48,085 nucleotides of DNA, from the NCBI RefSeq assembly GCF_006265175.1, contig NZ_VDCQ01000071.1, positions 1 to 48,085 on the forward strand, written 5' to 3'. Below, one piece after another: positions 35,677-43,069 of the stretch; within the stretch, counting starts at the first letter, position 1; every line of letters begins with the position of its first letter. The notes beneath the pieces are model-generated. The model was given only the letters and a program-made list of their open reading frames with translations. It had not been told where the DNA came from and searched no databases. Both the position numbers and the translations under genes were made by a program. Source of the DNA: Paenibacillus hemerocallicola. GTDB taxonomy: Bacteria; Bacillota; Bacilli; Paenibacillales; NBRC-103111.

Positions 35677-35693
35677 TTACCGGGGTACGGTAA
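35677..35693 (+). promoter_or_regulatory. operator-like inverted repeat
   Basis: TTACC-GGGGTAC-GGTAA (35677-35693), 5-bp perfect arms, in the AT-rich region before the 58-residue gene. TAGAAT near 35714 could be a -10. Confidence 0.3.
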
Positions 35694-35774
35694 CATTTTT
35701 CAGATCGCTCACGTATAGAATATAAGGAGGTATTTTTGGGACTGCCAAACAAAGTCAAAAGGAGGCTTGTCAAC

Positions 35775-35951
35775 ATGCCTTATTACATAAGTTATAAAGG
35801 AAAGAAGCTGGGCTCGCCGCTCTCGAAGCACGAAGCGGAGGAAAAGCTGCTCGTCTTGAGCCGCTGCTTCCAGCAGCTGGAAATCGTAAAAGAAAACGCA
35901 CAGTCGATCGCGCCCGCATTTGTCCGCGGTGCGCTGGCCGAGACAAAATAA
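35775..35951 (+). CDS. small hypothetical protein
   Basis: A 58-residue soluble basic/helical protein starting MPYYISYKGKKLGSPLSKHE that I do not recognise. AAAAGGAGG lies 9 nt before the ATG. A second good site (AAGGAGG, about 35725) lies before an in-frame TTG at 35736, so a 71-residue form with extension LGLPNKVKRRLVN is possible. A strong terminator follows. Confidence 0.75.
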   Translation: MPYYISYKGKKLGSPLSKHEAEEKLLVLSRCFQQLEIVKENAQSIAPAFVRGALAETK

Positions 35952-35983
35952 AAGAACCTTTTCTTCGGAAAGGTTCTTTTTTC
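35952..35983 (+). terminator. terminator after the small protein gene
   Basis: AAGAACCTTT pairs with AAAGGTTCTT around TCTTCGG, followed by about six T. Confidence 0.88.
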
Positions 35984-36012
35984 TATGGAAGCGTATTGGA
36001 CCTTAAGAACGA

Positions 36013-36447
36013 TTAATCTTCCGAAGTGCGGGGGAGAATGCGGAAGCTTTCCTTGGGCGGCTTGGCGGAATATTCCAAACTTGTGTTCGTGTTGTTGGCG
36101 ATTGCGCGGGAGATCACGTTGTGGAACAGCTTTTGCTTAATAAAAGCTACGGTCGCGTACTTGCTGTCGCCCGTCGGATTTTCTTCGAAGTAAATTTTGC
36201 CCTGCTTGCCGTCGAGCTTCTTGATTTTGTGCAAATTGACGAGATTGGTCTTGTCCAGCAGATCGAAGCCGCTGTCGAAAAAATGATCGTACAGCTCGGA
36301 TAGCGTCGATAGATGAAAATACTTTTCATCCAATGTATGGTAGACGATGTTGCGCTTCTCGATATTAATATACAGTACGTCTTCCAAATCTAGCATTACG
36401 AGCTCCGTTTCGTGCTCGTTTTTCGCTTTCAGGACGGGGATCATCAT
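36013..36447 (-). CDS. stand-alone LytTR DNA-binding protein
   Basis: A 144-residue protein whose residues about 10-115 are a LytTR domain: LVMLDLEDVLYINIEKRNIV, the DEKYFHLSTLSELYD region and FDLLDKTNLVNLHKIKKLD. No receiver domain, membrane segment or histidine kinase is present, so it is an orphan regulator. GGAGG lies 8 nt before the first of two ATGs. A sigma-A promoter with an upstream inverted repeat precedes it (36483-36534). Confidence 0.88.
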   Translation of the reverse strand: MMIPVLKAKNEHETELVMLDLEDVLYINIEKRNIVYHTLDEKYFHLSTLSELYDHFFDSGFDLLDKTNLVNLHKIKKLDGKQGKIYFEENPTGDSKYATVAFIKQKLFHNVISRAIANNTNTSLEYSAKPPKESFRILPRTSED

Positions 36448-36482
36448 AGCTCTTTCCTCCGTTTAAAGTCTTTTACAGCTCT

Positions 36483-36534
36483 ATTTTACAACAATTCCCA
36501 AGTTATGACAATACCTGTCCGGTCATGTCGGACA
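36483..36534 (-). promoter_or_regulatory. promoter and operator-like repeat of the LytTR gene
   Basis: TTGTCA (36511-36506) and TAAAAT (36488-36483) with a 17-bp spacer on the minus strand. Just upstream TGTCCG-N7-CGGACA (36516-36534) is a perfect 6-bp inverted repeat, well placed for a regulator. Confidence 0.65.
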
Positions 36535-36536
36535 AA

Positions 36537-36638
36537 TTATTCGTCCCATTTCTTGGAATAGCCTTTGTTTAAGGCGAAAATGAAAATCCCTACGATAACG
36601 ACCGTCATGATGCCAAGCAAAACCCATATTCCGACCAT
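36537..36638 (-). CDS. 33-residue single-helix membrane protein
   Basis: Encodes MVGIWVLLGIMTVVIVGIFI followed by FALNKGYSKKWDE: one membrane helix and a short basic end. AAGGAGAGG lies 8 nt before the ATG. It resembles small Bacillus membrane proteins such as YtzI in shape; identity unproven. Confidence 0.6.
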   Translation of the reverse strand: MVGIWVLLGIMTVVIVGIFIFALNKGYSKKWDE

Positions 36639-36903
36639 CTAGCAAATCCTCTCCTTGCCGGTCCGTACTTCATAGTTTTTTAGTACTACTATACACGATA
36701 TTTGTTAAAAAAGGTATATTTGCTATACAAAAGTAAGCTGATCTTGCGCGCGTATCGCCTTTTTTGTATGCCGCCCAAGCGATTTCCGCACGCGAAATGC
36801 GGTTTTTTGGCGTTTCTTGACGCTGGCAAACTCCGAGGCTAAACTGGATAAGACGAGACCGGACGCATTCGCATTTGAATGAGCGGTCGGCTCAATCGGT
36901 GGG

Positions 36904-37056
36904 ATGGTGAGAAGGGTGATTTTTCGGCCGTTGGAAGCCAAATTGGAAATGGAAGATATCGGGCAAGCGATGTTCGTCGTCTTGATCGTGGCGCTCACTT
37001 TCGTCGTGACGATTGTTTGGGCCAAATGGAACAAGCGCAAGCGCGACAGAAAGTAG
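36904..37056 (+). CDS. small single-helix membrane protein
   Basis: A frame of up to 50 residues, ending MFVVLIVALTFVVTIVWAKW then NKRKRDRK: one membrane helix and a basic tail. Start options are ATG 36904, GTG 36916 (AGGG upstream) and ATG 36949 (MEDIGQ); none has an excellent site. It ends 8 nt before the HepT-like gene, so the two may be co-transcribed. Confidence 0.5.
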   Translation: MVRRVIFRPLEAKLEMEDIGQAMFVVLIVALTFVVTIVWAKWNKRKRDRK

Positions 37057-37064
37057 GGGAGCCG

Positions 37065-37496
37065 ATGTATTATGTCAATCATGAGCAAATAGGCGAAAGG
37101 CTGGCGACCATTCCGGTCTTATCCGAGGCGGCCGGACGGCTAGTTGCGGAATGGCCGGAGAGCGGCCCCGATCTGCTGCTGGCCCTGGCCCAGGAACGGT
37201 TGCTGCATCTGGCGCTGGAATTGGTGACCGATGCGGGCAGCCTGCTGATCGACGGATTTCTGATGCGCGACGCGAGCAGCTATGAGGATATTGTGGAAAT
37301 TCTCCGGACGGAAGGCGTATTTCCCGAGGAGCTGTTCGAGCCTCTGCTTGAGCTTGTACGGCTTCGCAAGCCGCTGGTGCAGGAATATGCCCGGCTGGAG
37401 CGGGACAGCCTGTATCCGCTGACGCGTCAATTGCCGGAGCTTCTGTCGGCATTCGGTCAATCGGTGCAACGGTTTATAGCCAAGGAGCTGGCGTAA
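37065..37496 (+). CDS. DUF86/HepT-like protein (YutE family)
   Basis: A 143-residue all-helical protein of the DUF86/HepT-like family: LALAQERLLHLALELVTDAG and FEPLLELVRLRKPLVQEYAR. HepT toxins have R-x(4-6)-H-x-Y; here the motif reads RKPLVQEY, with Gln in place of His. No MNT-type nucleotidyltransferase antitoxin partner is adjacent. It is therefore probably a YutE-like housekeeping protein, not an active toxin. GGGGAG lies only 3 nt before the ATG, so the start is uncertain. Confidence 0.82.
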   Translation: MYYVNHEQIGERLATIPVLSEAAGRLVAEWPESGPDLLLALAQERLLHLALELVTDAGSLLIDGFLMRDASSYEDIVEILRTEGVFPEELFEPLLELVRLRKPLVQEYARLERDSLYPLTRQLPELLSAFGQSVQRFIAKELA

Positions 37497-37551
37497 TTCG
37501 CCGGCGACGGCAGCGGCCCGGCAGCCCCGGTCCGCATTTGCCCTATTTAAG

Positions 37552-37599
37552 AAACAATGTTGTTTATTAATTTACTTATGTCCGAAAATACGATAAAAT
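37552..37599 (+). promoter_or_regulatory. promoter with operator-like repeat before the SufR-like gene
   Basis: TTTACT (37571-37576) and TAAAAT (37594-37599) with a 17-bp spacer. AAACAA-TG-TTGTTT (37552-37565), a 14-bp inverted repeat, lies just upstream of the -35. An autoregulatory operator is possible. Confidence 0.6.
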
Positions 37600-37663
37600 A
37601 GCGGTAGCGCGCGTCTCTACGACTGACGTGAATAGACACCGGGTGGTGCGATCCGATTTGAAT

Positions 37664-38281
37664 ATGGAACAAGAATCCTCCACAAGAAAAACGATCGTCA
37701 AGATGCTCAAGACGGGAGGGCCTCTCGGCGTGAGCGAAATGGCCAAACGGCTTGAGATTACCGAGATGGCCGTTAGACGCCACTTGAACACGCTTGAGCG
37801 GGACGGTTATATCGATTCTCATATAGTCCGGCAAAGCATGGGACGGCCGATGCACGTTTATCGGCTGACCGAAGCGGCGGAGGACTTGTTTCCCAAAAAT
37901 TATCATACGCTGACGCTGGATTTGCTAGGCGAGCTGGGTGACGATCAGACGATCGGCAACCTGTTCGGCAAGCGCAAAGATAAGCTTCTCCAGAAGTATG
38001 AGCCGGGCATGGAAGGCAAGACGCTGGAAGAGCGCGTCGAGAAGCTCGCGGACATTCAGAACGCGAACGGGTATATGGTCGATTGGGAACGGACGGAAGA
38101 AGGCTTCGTCCTCCAAGAGTTCAATTGTCCGATCTCGCAGGTGGCCAACCAGTACAACGAAGCGTGCGAATGCGAGCAGCAATTGTTCGAGAAGCTGCTC
38201 GAAGCGAAGGTCGAACGTACGGAATGTTTGGCCAAAGGCGGCGGCAAGTGCGTGTACCATATCGGGGCGAATAAGGAATGA
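37664..38281 (+). CDS. SufR-like Fe-S/metal-sensing helix-turn-helix regulator
   Basis: A 205-residue regulator. The winged helix (about 10-70) includes GGPLGVSEMAKRLEITEMAV and GYIDSHIVRQSMGRPMHVYR. A helical dimer region follows, then a C-terminal domain with Cys155-x12-Cys168, Cys170, Cys188 and Cys196. Fe-S-binding SufR proteins use Cys-x12-Cys plus one more Cys. The overall layout fits the SufR/DeoR-like group rather than ArsR. No suf genes are nearby, so targets are unknown. The start is uncertain: ATG 37664, or upstream TTG 37658 and GTG codons. Confidence 0.82.
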   Translation: MEQESSTRKTIVKMLKTGGPLGVSEMAKRLEITEMAVRRHLNTLERDGYIDSHIVRQSMGRPMHVYRLTEAAEDLFPKNYHTLTLDLLGELGDDQTIGNLFGKRKDKLLQKYEPGMEGKTLEERVEKLADIQNANGYMVDWERTEEGFVLQEFNCPISQVANQYNEACECEQQLFEKLLEAKVERTECLAKGGGKCVYHIGANKE

Positions 38282-38285
38282 ATGC

Positions 38286-38337
38286 AAAAACACCGGTACG
38301 TCCGGGCGTAAAGCCCAATGGACATGCCGGTGTTTTT
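38286..38337. terminator. bidirectional terminator
   Basis: AAAAACACCGG (38286-38296) and CCGGTGTTTTT (38327-38337) form a stem with T-runs on both strands, between the convergent SufR-like and eda genes. Confidence 0.88.
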
Positions 38338-38351
38338 CGATGTCGGACGCT

Positions 38352-39002
38352 TTACTCGGACTCGGAAAAAGGCTTCGTCTTGTCCGTAAGCTGCGAGGCG
38401 CGTTCGGTCACCCAAGCGAAGTTGCCCGCCTCGATTTCCTTCAAGTTGATCACGTAGCCGCCGATGCCGACGGCCTGACAGCCGCCGCGGATGAAATCGG
38501 CGATGTTTTCCGTGCTGACGCCGCCGACGGCGACCATAGGAATGTGCTTGAGCGGTCCTTGCAGCTCCTTGATGTAGCCGAGCCCGAGGCTTGCGCTGGG
38601 AAATACTTTCACCGCGGTTGCGCCGGCCTTCCAGGCCCGGACGATTTCCGTCGGAGTCATGGCTCCCGGGAAAATGGGAATTCCCGCATCGCGGCAGCGG
38701 CCGATCACTTCCTCATCGGTATTCGGAGTGACGATGAACGACGCGCCTGCGTCCATAGCGACCTGCAAATCGTCGGAATCGAGCACGGTTCCGGCTCCGA
38801 TGTACAACCGGTCGCCGTACGAGCTCTGGAGCTTGCGGATCATATCCGGGGCGCCCGGCGTATTCAAGGTGATTTCCAGCACGGTGATGCCTCCGGCGAG
38901 CAGGGCGCCGGCCAAGCTGTCGATATCGGATTCGCGTACGCCGCGAAGAATGGCGATAATGCGGGTGCGGTTTATTTCGGCCAAGCCTTGTTCGCGTTCC
39001 AT
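38352..39002 (-). CDS. eda: KHG/KDPG aldolase
   Basis: Cleaves 2-dehydro-3-deoxy-6-phosphogluconate (and 4-hydroxy-2-oxoglutarate) to pyruvate and an aldehyde. About 216 residues, a class I TIM barrel. The catalytic Glu is in ILRGVRESD/EITLNTPGA, the Schiff-base Lys in ATAVKVFPSASLG, and GAGTVLDSDD, TPNTDEEVI and VGGVSTEN fit. ATG at 39002 has AAGGAG 7-8 nt upstream. No Entner-Doudoroff or uronate genes are adjacent. Confidence 0.93.
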   Translation of the reverse strand: MEREQGLAEINRTRIIAILRGVRESDIDSLAGALLAGGITVLEITLNTPGAPDMIRKLQSSYGDRLYIGAGTVLDSDDLQVAMDAGASFIVTPNTDEEVIGRCRDAGIPIFPGAMTPTEIVRAWKAGATAVKVFPSASLGLGYIKELQGPLKHIPMVAVGGVSTENIADFIRGGCQAVGIGGYVINLKEIEAGNFAWVTERASQLTDKTKPFSESE

Positions 39003-39125
39003 AATCGGGCTCCTTTGTACAAAATGGCGTTTAATGATACCATTATAGCTCGACGCCGGGCCGACGTCTAATCGGTCGGAATGACAGGCACAGTCAAGTT
39101 TTTTCAACTTTTTTCATTCCGGCTG

Positions 39126-39154
39126 TGTCAAATCCCCCCCGATGAACTTATAAT
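39126..39154 (+). promoter_or_regulatory. candidate promoter of the DUF948/YtxH pair
   Basis: A perfect TATAAT (39149-39154); the -35 region at the 17-bp spacing (TGTCAA) is poor. Confidence 0.4.
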
Positions 39155-39215
39155 ATAACTAAGAACTGGGCATTCGTCTAGGAGTCGATTTGCTCCACAA
39201 GAGAGGTGAAGCGTT

Positions 39216-39704
39216 TTGATCATTGAAATTAGCGTAGCTTGCATCGCCGTAGCATTCATTGTACTAGTCGCCTTTCTCATCGCCACGCTGCAGTCCGCCA
39301 GAGCTTCTTTGAAGCAAGTGAGCGAGACGCTGGCCCATCTCGAGGTGAAGGTGGACGCGATCAGCCAGGAAACCGTAAAGCTGATGCATACGACGCAGAA
39401 CATTGCCGATGACGTACAGGGCAAAATGAAGTCCGTGGATACGTTGTTTCATTCCATCGGGCAAGTAGGAGAATCCGTCCATCAAATTACGAGTTCCGTC
39501 AAACAGGTATCCGCTACCGTATCGGATTCCGTCCGGCGAGCCGGGGATAAAGCAAATCGGGAACGAAGCCGAAACCAGACGGCGGAATGGATGGAGCTTG
39601 CGTCTCTCGGCCTTCATTTGTGGCGCAAATGGCAATCCCGACGAAAACAGGGTAACGATTCACCACTCGACAAAACGAACGAAAGGGATGGGATCAATGT
39701 CTGA
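39216..39704 (+). CDS. DUF948 membrane protein
   Basis: A 162-residue protein with one N-terminal membrane helix (about 5-27, ISVACIAVAFIVLVAFLIAT) followed by a long predicted coiled coil (about 30-110) with VSETLAHLEVKVDAISQETV and a basic tail. This is the DUF948 layout. The TTG start has GAGAGGTG 7 nt upstream. Its end overlaps the YtxH gene by 8 nt. The pair is a common general-stress or envelope unit in Firmicutes; molecular role unknown. Confidence 0.85.
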   Translation: MIIEISVACIAVAFIVLVAFLIATLQSARASLKQVSETLAHLEVKVDAISQETVKLMHTTQNIADDVQGKMKSVDTLFHSIGQVGESVHQITSSVKQVSATVSDSVRRAGDKANRERSRNQTAEWMELASLGLHLWRKWQSRRKQGNDSPLDKTNERDGINV

Positions 39705-40128
39705 ACATAACGGAAGAGACTTTTTGCTGGGAGCGATCGTGGGCGGCGTACTGGGGGCCGTAACGGCTCTATTGTTCGCCCCGAAGAGCGGCAAAGAGCT
39801 GAGGGCGGATATTTCCGAGCAGGCTCATCATATTAGCGAGAAAACCCAGGAGCTGGCCGGTACGGTCAGCACGAAGACGCAGGAGCTCGCCGGCACGGTT
39901 AGCGCCAAAACGCAAGAGCTGGCCGGTACGGTCAGCGCCAAAACGCAGGAGCTGGCGAAGCACGTATCAGAGCATACCGACGAATGGGTGCATAAGGCGA
40001 AGGAAGTCGTCGATACGGTTTCGGAGGAAGTAAAGGCATGGAAAGAATCGCGCAAGGAAGTGGCGGTATCCGACGAGGAAATGATGCCGGCCGACGCCGA
40101 AGTGTTGTCGAAACGCCAGCTGAGATAA
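39697..40128 (+). CDS. YtxH-domain protein with 11-residue repeats
   Basis: A 143-residue protein. It begins with the YtxH motif FLLGAIVGGVLGAVTALLFA then PKSGKELR (residues about 9-36), a membrane-associated glycine-zipper-like segment. Residues about 50-88 hold KTQELAGTVSA repeated almost exactly, about 3.5 times, likely an amphipathic coiled coil. The corresponding 33-bp DNA repeats are at 39843-39960. ATG at 39697 is preferred; its ribosome site (GGGATGGG) is moderate. It overlaps the DUF948 gene by 8 nt. Confidence 0.85.
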   Translation: MSEHNGRDFLLGAIVGGVLGAVTALLFAPKSGKELRADISEQAHHISEKTQELAGTVSTKTQELAGTVSAKTQELAGTVSAKTQELAKHVSEHTDEWVHKAKEVVDTVSEEVKAWKESRKEVAVSDEEMMPADAEVLSKRQLR

Positions 40129-40135
40129 ACGATAG

Positions 40136-40170
40136 AAGAGGCCCCCATCGATTGGGAAGCCTCTTTTTTT
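40136..40170. terminator. terminator after the YtxH gene
   Basis: AGAGGC pairs with GCCTCT (CCC/GGG inside), followed by seven T on the plus strand. Confidence 0.88.
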
Positions 40171-40182
40171 GCAACTATGCGA

Positions 40183-41304
40183 TTACCACTTGGAAGGATC
40201 GATTTTGCTGATGTCGAGCCCTTCCCAGATGTTGCGGATCGGCGCCGAATCCGGCTCGTCGAAGACGAGAAAGGCTGTCGGCAGGTAACGTTCGCCATGC
40301 GGGCTAGCCGGCTTGTTGATGATTTCGTTGTCGTGCACAAGAACGGTGGAGGACCCTCCGTCGAGGTTGGCGGCGATGACCGCGCCTTTCTCCAGCAAAA
40401 TTTCCTGAATGTCGTACAGCGTGGCGCCGATGCTGTGGGGCTGGCGTCCGTCGATAATCGCGAACAGGATCGTACCGTCGGCCGTCTGCGCCATGCACGT
40501 GCGCGGCGCGATGCCCCAGCCGCTCGCCTGGTTCGGGATAAGCCCCTTGCCGTCGACGATAAACTTCGGCGTGAACGTGACCGCCTCCTGGACGCCCATG
40601 GCGAGCATTTGGTTCGGCGTATATTTGCCTGCGACCATCCGCCCGTCCTTGTCGATTCCCACGATCGAGGTGGAGGTGTTCATCGCTCCGTCGTTATAGA
40701 AAATTTTGCCTCCGGAGATGACGATGCCGGTAGGCTGGAAGCCGTTGCCCATCCATTCCGGATCGACGAAGCCTCCGGCATTGACGCCCGCGATCGCGCC
40801 GGTTCGCTTCACCATGCTGGAGACTTTCTCGCCCTTGCCGACTTTGGCGGGAACGGCCAGACGAATTTTTTTCGGGTCGCGGACGATGAGCAGGTGGCCT
40901 TTGAACTTGGCCCCCTCGATCGGCTCGATTTCGACGAGCTTCTTGTCGGGCTGCTTCGTCTCTGCCGGCGGCGTATATACGTTGACCGATATGGTGCTCT
41001 GCACTTCGGACATTTCCTCGAATTCCTTCATATACTTGGCGACTTGGCGGTTCAAGCCTTCCTGTCCGATCAAATATTTCGCCCAATGCCGATGCTGGGT
41101 CGTGATCAGCGTGTCGGCCATCATGTATCGCAATTCATTGCCCGACGCCGTCAGGAAAAACCATCCGCTGAATAATGCGGCGGACATCGTCAATAGTAAT
41201 GTGAAATTGCGCAGCCATCTCAACACCCGTCTATTCTTTTTGCGTCGCCATGGACGGGTGGGCGGGGAAGCGGCGGCCTTTGGGGTGCGTAGTTTGGGAT
41301 CCAT
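40183..41304 (-). CDS. NAGPA-domain (phosphodiester glycosidase-like) membrane protein
   Basis: A 373-residue protein. A basic N-terminus (RPWRRKKNRRVLRWLRN) and one membrane helix (about 36-55) precede an extracellular region. The NAGPA domain (about 185-360) has GAIAGVNAGGFVDPEW, GVQEAVTFTPKFIVDGKGLI and AANLDGGSSTVLVHD, with RTCMAQTADG. Family members remove GlcNAc or similar caps from phosphodiesters or act in exopolysaccharide processing. AAAGGAA lies 5-6 nt before the ATG. Substrate unknown. Confidence 0.87.
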   Translation of the reverse strand: MDPKLRTPKAAASPPTRPWRRKKNRRVLRWLRNFTLLLTMSAALFSGWFFLTASGNELRYMMADTLITTQHRHWAKYLIGQEGLNRQVAKYMKEFEEMSEVQSTISVNVYTPPAETKQPDKKLVEIEPIEGAKFKGHLLIVRDPKKIRLAVPAKVGKGEKVSSMVKRTGAIAGVNAGGFVDPEWMGNGFQPTGIVISGGKIFYNDGAMNTSTSIVGIDKDGRMVAGKYTPNQMLAMGVQEAVTFTPKFIVDGKGLIPNQASGWGIAPRTCMAQTADGTILFAIIDGRQPHSIGATLYDIQEILLEKGAVIAANLDGGSSTVLVHDNEIINKPASPHGERYLPTAFLVFDEPDSAPIRNIWEGLDISKIDPSKW

Positions 41305-41527
41305 CGAGGTTCCTTTCCGATAAATGTTGGAGATTCTATACAATTGACGTATGAGAAGGGAAAAAGTTTCACTTTGCCCTCCGGTATGACATGGAAAACG
41401 AGTCCGATCGCGGGCCGGCCAACCGTTTGCGAGGAACGGGTTCTTTCCAAGAGGAGCGTCGATCCACTATAATGATAAGGAAGCTTGCCGCCCTATATCG
41501 ATTATGCAAAGGAGCAATCCGGGAACA

Positions 41528-41962
41528 ATGCGAAAATTCATGGCCGAGAACGGCCTCCATCTCTCATGGGCGATCGCGCTCGTCGCCATGCTCGGCAGCC
41601 TCTATTTTTCCGAAATCAAAGGGTTTTTGCCGTGCAAGCTGTGCTGGTATCAGCGCATTCTGATGTATCCCCAGGTGTTCTTACTGGGCATAGCATCGGT
41701 TCGCAAGCAGACGTCGATCTACCTGTACGTGCTGCCGATGACGCTGCTGGGCGCCTGCATCTCGATCTACCATTACCTGATGGAAAAAACGGATCTGTTC
41801 CCATCGAACTCGTTCTCGTGCGGCATCGTGCCGTGCGACCTGGAATATATCAACTGGTTCGGTTTCGTGACGATTCCTTTCCTGGCTTTGACGGCGTTCA
41901 TCCTCATCTCCGCGATTCATCTCGTCTTGTGGCGGATCGATAAATCGGAACAAGGAAAATGA
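41528..41962 (+). CDS. bdbC: BdbC/DsbB-type disulfide oxidoreductase
   Basis: A 144-residue inner-membrane quinone-linked thiol oxidase with four helices. The redox pairs are CKLC in FLPCKLCWYQRIL and the extracellular pair in CGIVPCDLEY. It re-oxidises a BdbD-type DsbA partner, which is not present nearby. The start is ATG 41528 or in-frame ATG 41504; AAAGGAG lies 13 nt before the former, rather far. It lies upstream of the deacetylase gene on the same strand (40 nt gap). Confidence 0.88.
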   Translation: MRKFMAENGLHLSWAIALVAMLGSLYFSEIKGFLPCKLCWYQRILMYPQVFLLGIASVRKQTSIYLYVLPMTLLGACISIYHYLMEKTDLFPSNSFSCGIVPCDLEYINWFGFVTIPFLALTAFILISAIHLVLWRIDKSEQGK

Positions 41963-42002
41963 TTCCGATTGTCGAATAATAAGGAATGCGAGGAGGGATT
42001 GT

Positions 42003-43007
42003 ATGCGCAAACTAAGTTCGATACTGGCTGTGGCCTTGGCGGCGGGAACGCTGCTCGCGGCGTGCTCGGAAGGCGATAAGGAAGGCTCCGCCGTCTCCAA
42101 GGGCAATGCGGAAACGCCAAGCCGGCAGCAAACGGAAACCAAGACGGCGCCTCCCGCTTCGTCCTCTACGACGCAGCAGCCGGCAAAGCCGGAAACGAAG
42201 CCCGCCGACGAGACCCAAAAGGAGCCTGAGCCGAAGTCCGAGCCGAAGCCCGACCCGACGCCCGCACAGCAGCAAACCGTGGCGTCGCAGACGTACCAGC
42301 CGCCCAGAACGGCGACTGCGGCGGACAAGAAAGCCGTCTCCTGGTATTACATGAAGAAGAAAAAGGGCGAGGTGCCCGGGTTCCCGGCCGAAATCAAGCA
42401 GCTGAAGCCCGAACAAAAAGCCGTATGGGTCGGAACCGGCAAAAAAGTGTATATGACGATCGATGTCGGCGGCGAACTGCTCGATTACAAGACGCTGCTG
42501 AAGGCGTTCAAGGATAACGACGTCAAGGCGACATTTTTCGTAACCGGCTATAACTTGAAAAACAACCCGGACTACATCAAGCTTTTGCTGGAGGAAGGCC
42601 ATACCGTAGGCAATCATACGATCACCCACAAAGACTTCACGACGCTTACGGACGAGCAGGTCAAGCAGGAAGTGGCGGAGTACGAGAAGCTTTACAAAAA
42701 TATAACCGGCAAAGAGCCGGTCAAATATTTCCGTTTTCCATACGGGAGCTATAGCCTGCATCTGCTGAACCTGCTGTCGGATATGGGGTATACGTCGTAT
42801 TTCTGGTCCACGGCGATGAAAGATTGGGAGCCGCGCAAAAACGGAGCCGATGACCCGTACAACGACATCATCGGCAATTTGCACGACGGCAACGTCATTT
42901 TGATGCATCAGGCTTCGAAGGAAAACATCGAAGCGATGGACCGCATTTTGAAGGAAATCAAAAAAGAAGGCTACGAATTCGGTACGCTGGACGAATTGCA
43001 AAAGTGA
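42003..43007 (+). CDS. polysaccharide-deacetylase-fold lipoprotein with altered metal motif
   Basis: A 334-residue lipoprotein. Signal and lipobox are LLAAC (Cys about 21), then a Pro/Thr/Lys-rich spacer to about 105. The NodB fold follows: motif 1 is VYMTIDVGGELLDY, where TFDDG (or the PdaA TFDNG) would be, so the second metal ligand Asp/Asn is Val. Motif 2 (GNHTITH), motif 3 (YFRFPYGSYS) and the late DW and LMHQ positions are present; motif 5 usually reads LLHD. AGGAGGG lies 5 nt before the ATG. It may be a weak or inactive peptidoglycan or polysaccharide deacetylase. Confidence 0.88.
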   Translation: MRKLSSILAVALAAGTLLAACSEGDKEGSAVSKGNAETPSRQQTETKTAPPASSSTTQQPAKPETKPADETQKEPEPKSEPKPDPTPAQQQTVASQTYQPPRTATAADKKAVSWYYMKKKKGEVPGFPAEIKQLKPEQKAVWVGTGKKVYMTIDVGGELLDYKTLLKAFKDNDVKATFFVTGYNLKNNPDYIKLLLEEGHTVGNHTITHKDFTTLTDEQVKQEVAEYEKLYKNITGKEPVKYFRFPYGSYSLHLLNLLSDMGYTSYFWSTAMKDWEPRKNGADDPYNDIIGNLHDGNVILMHQASKENIEAMDRILKEIKKEGYEFGTLDELQK

Positions 43008-43020
43008 CCTGCACGAATGT

Positions 43021-43065
43021 CCCGTTTCTGTTGCCTGCCGGGCAAAAGGAACGGGCTTTGTTTTT
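43021..43065 (+). terminator. terminator after the deacetylase-like gene
   Basis: CCCGTT and AACGGG arms with GCC/GGC inside, followed by CTTTGTTTTT. Confidence 0.8.
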
Positions 43066-43069
43066 GCCG

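Noticed and set aside
37065-37496. HepT/MNT toxin-antitoxin pair
   Set aside because: The neighbouring small gene encodes a membrane peptide, not a nucleotidyltransferase, and the catalytic His is missing.
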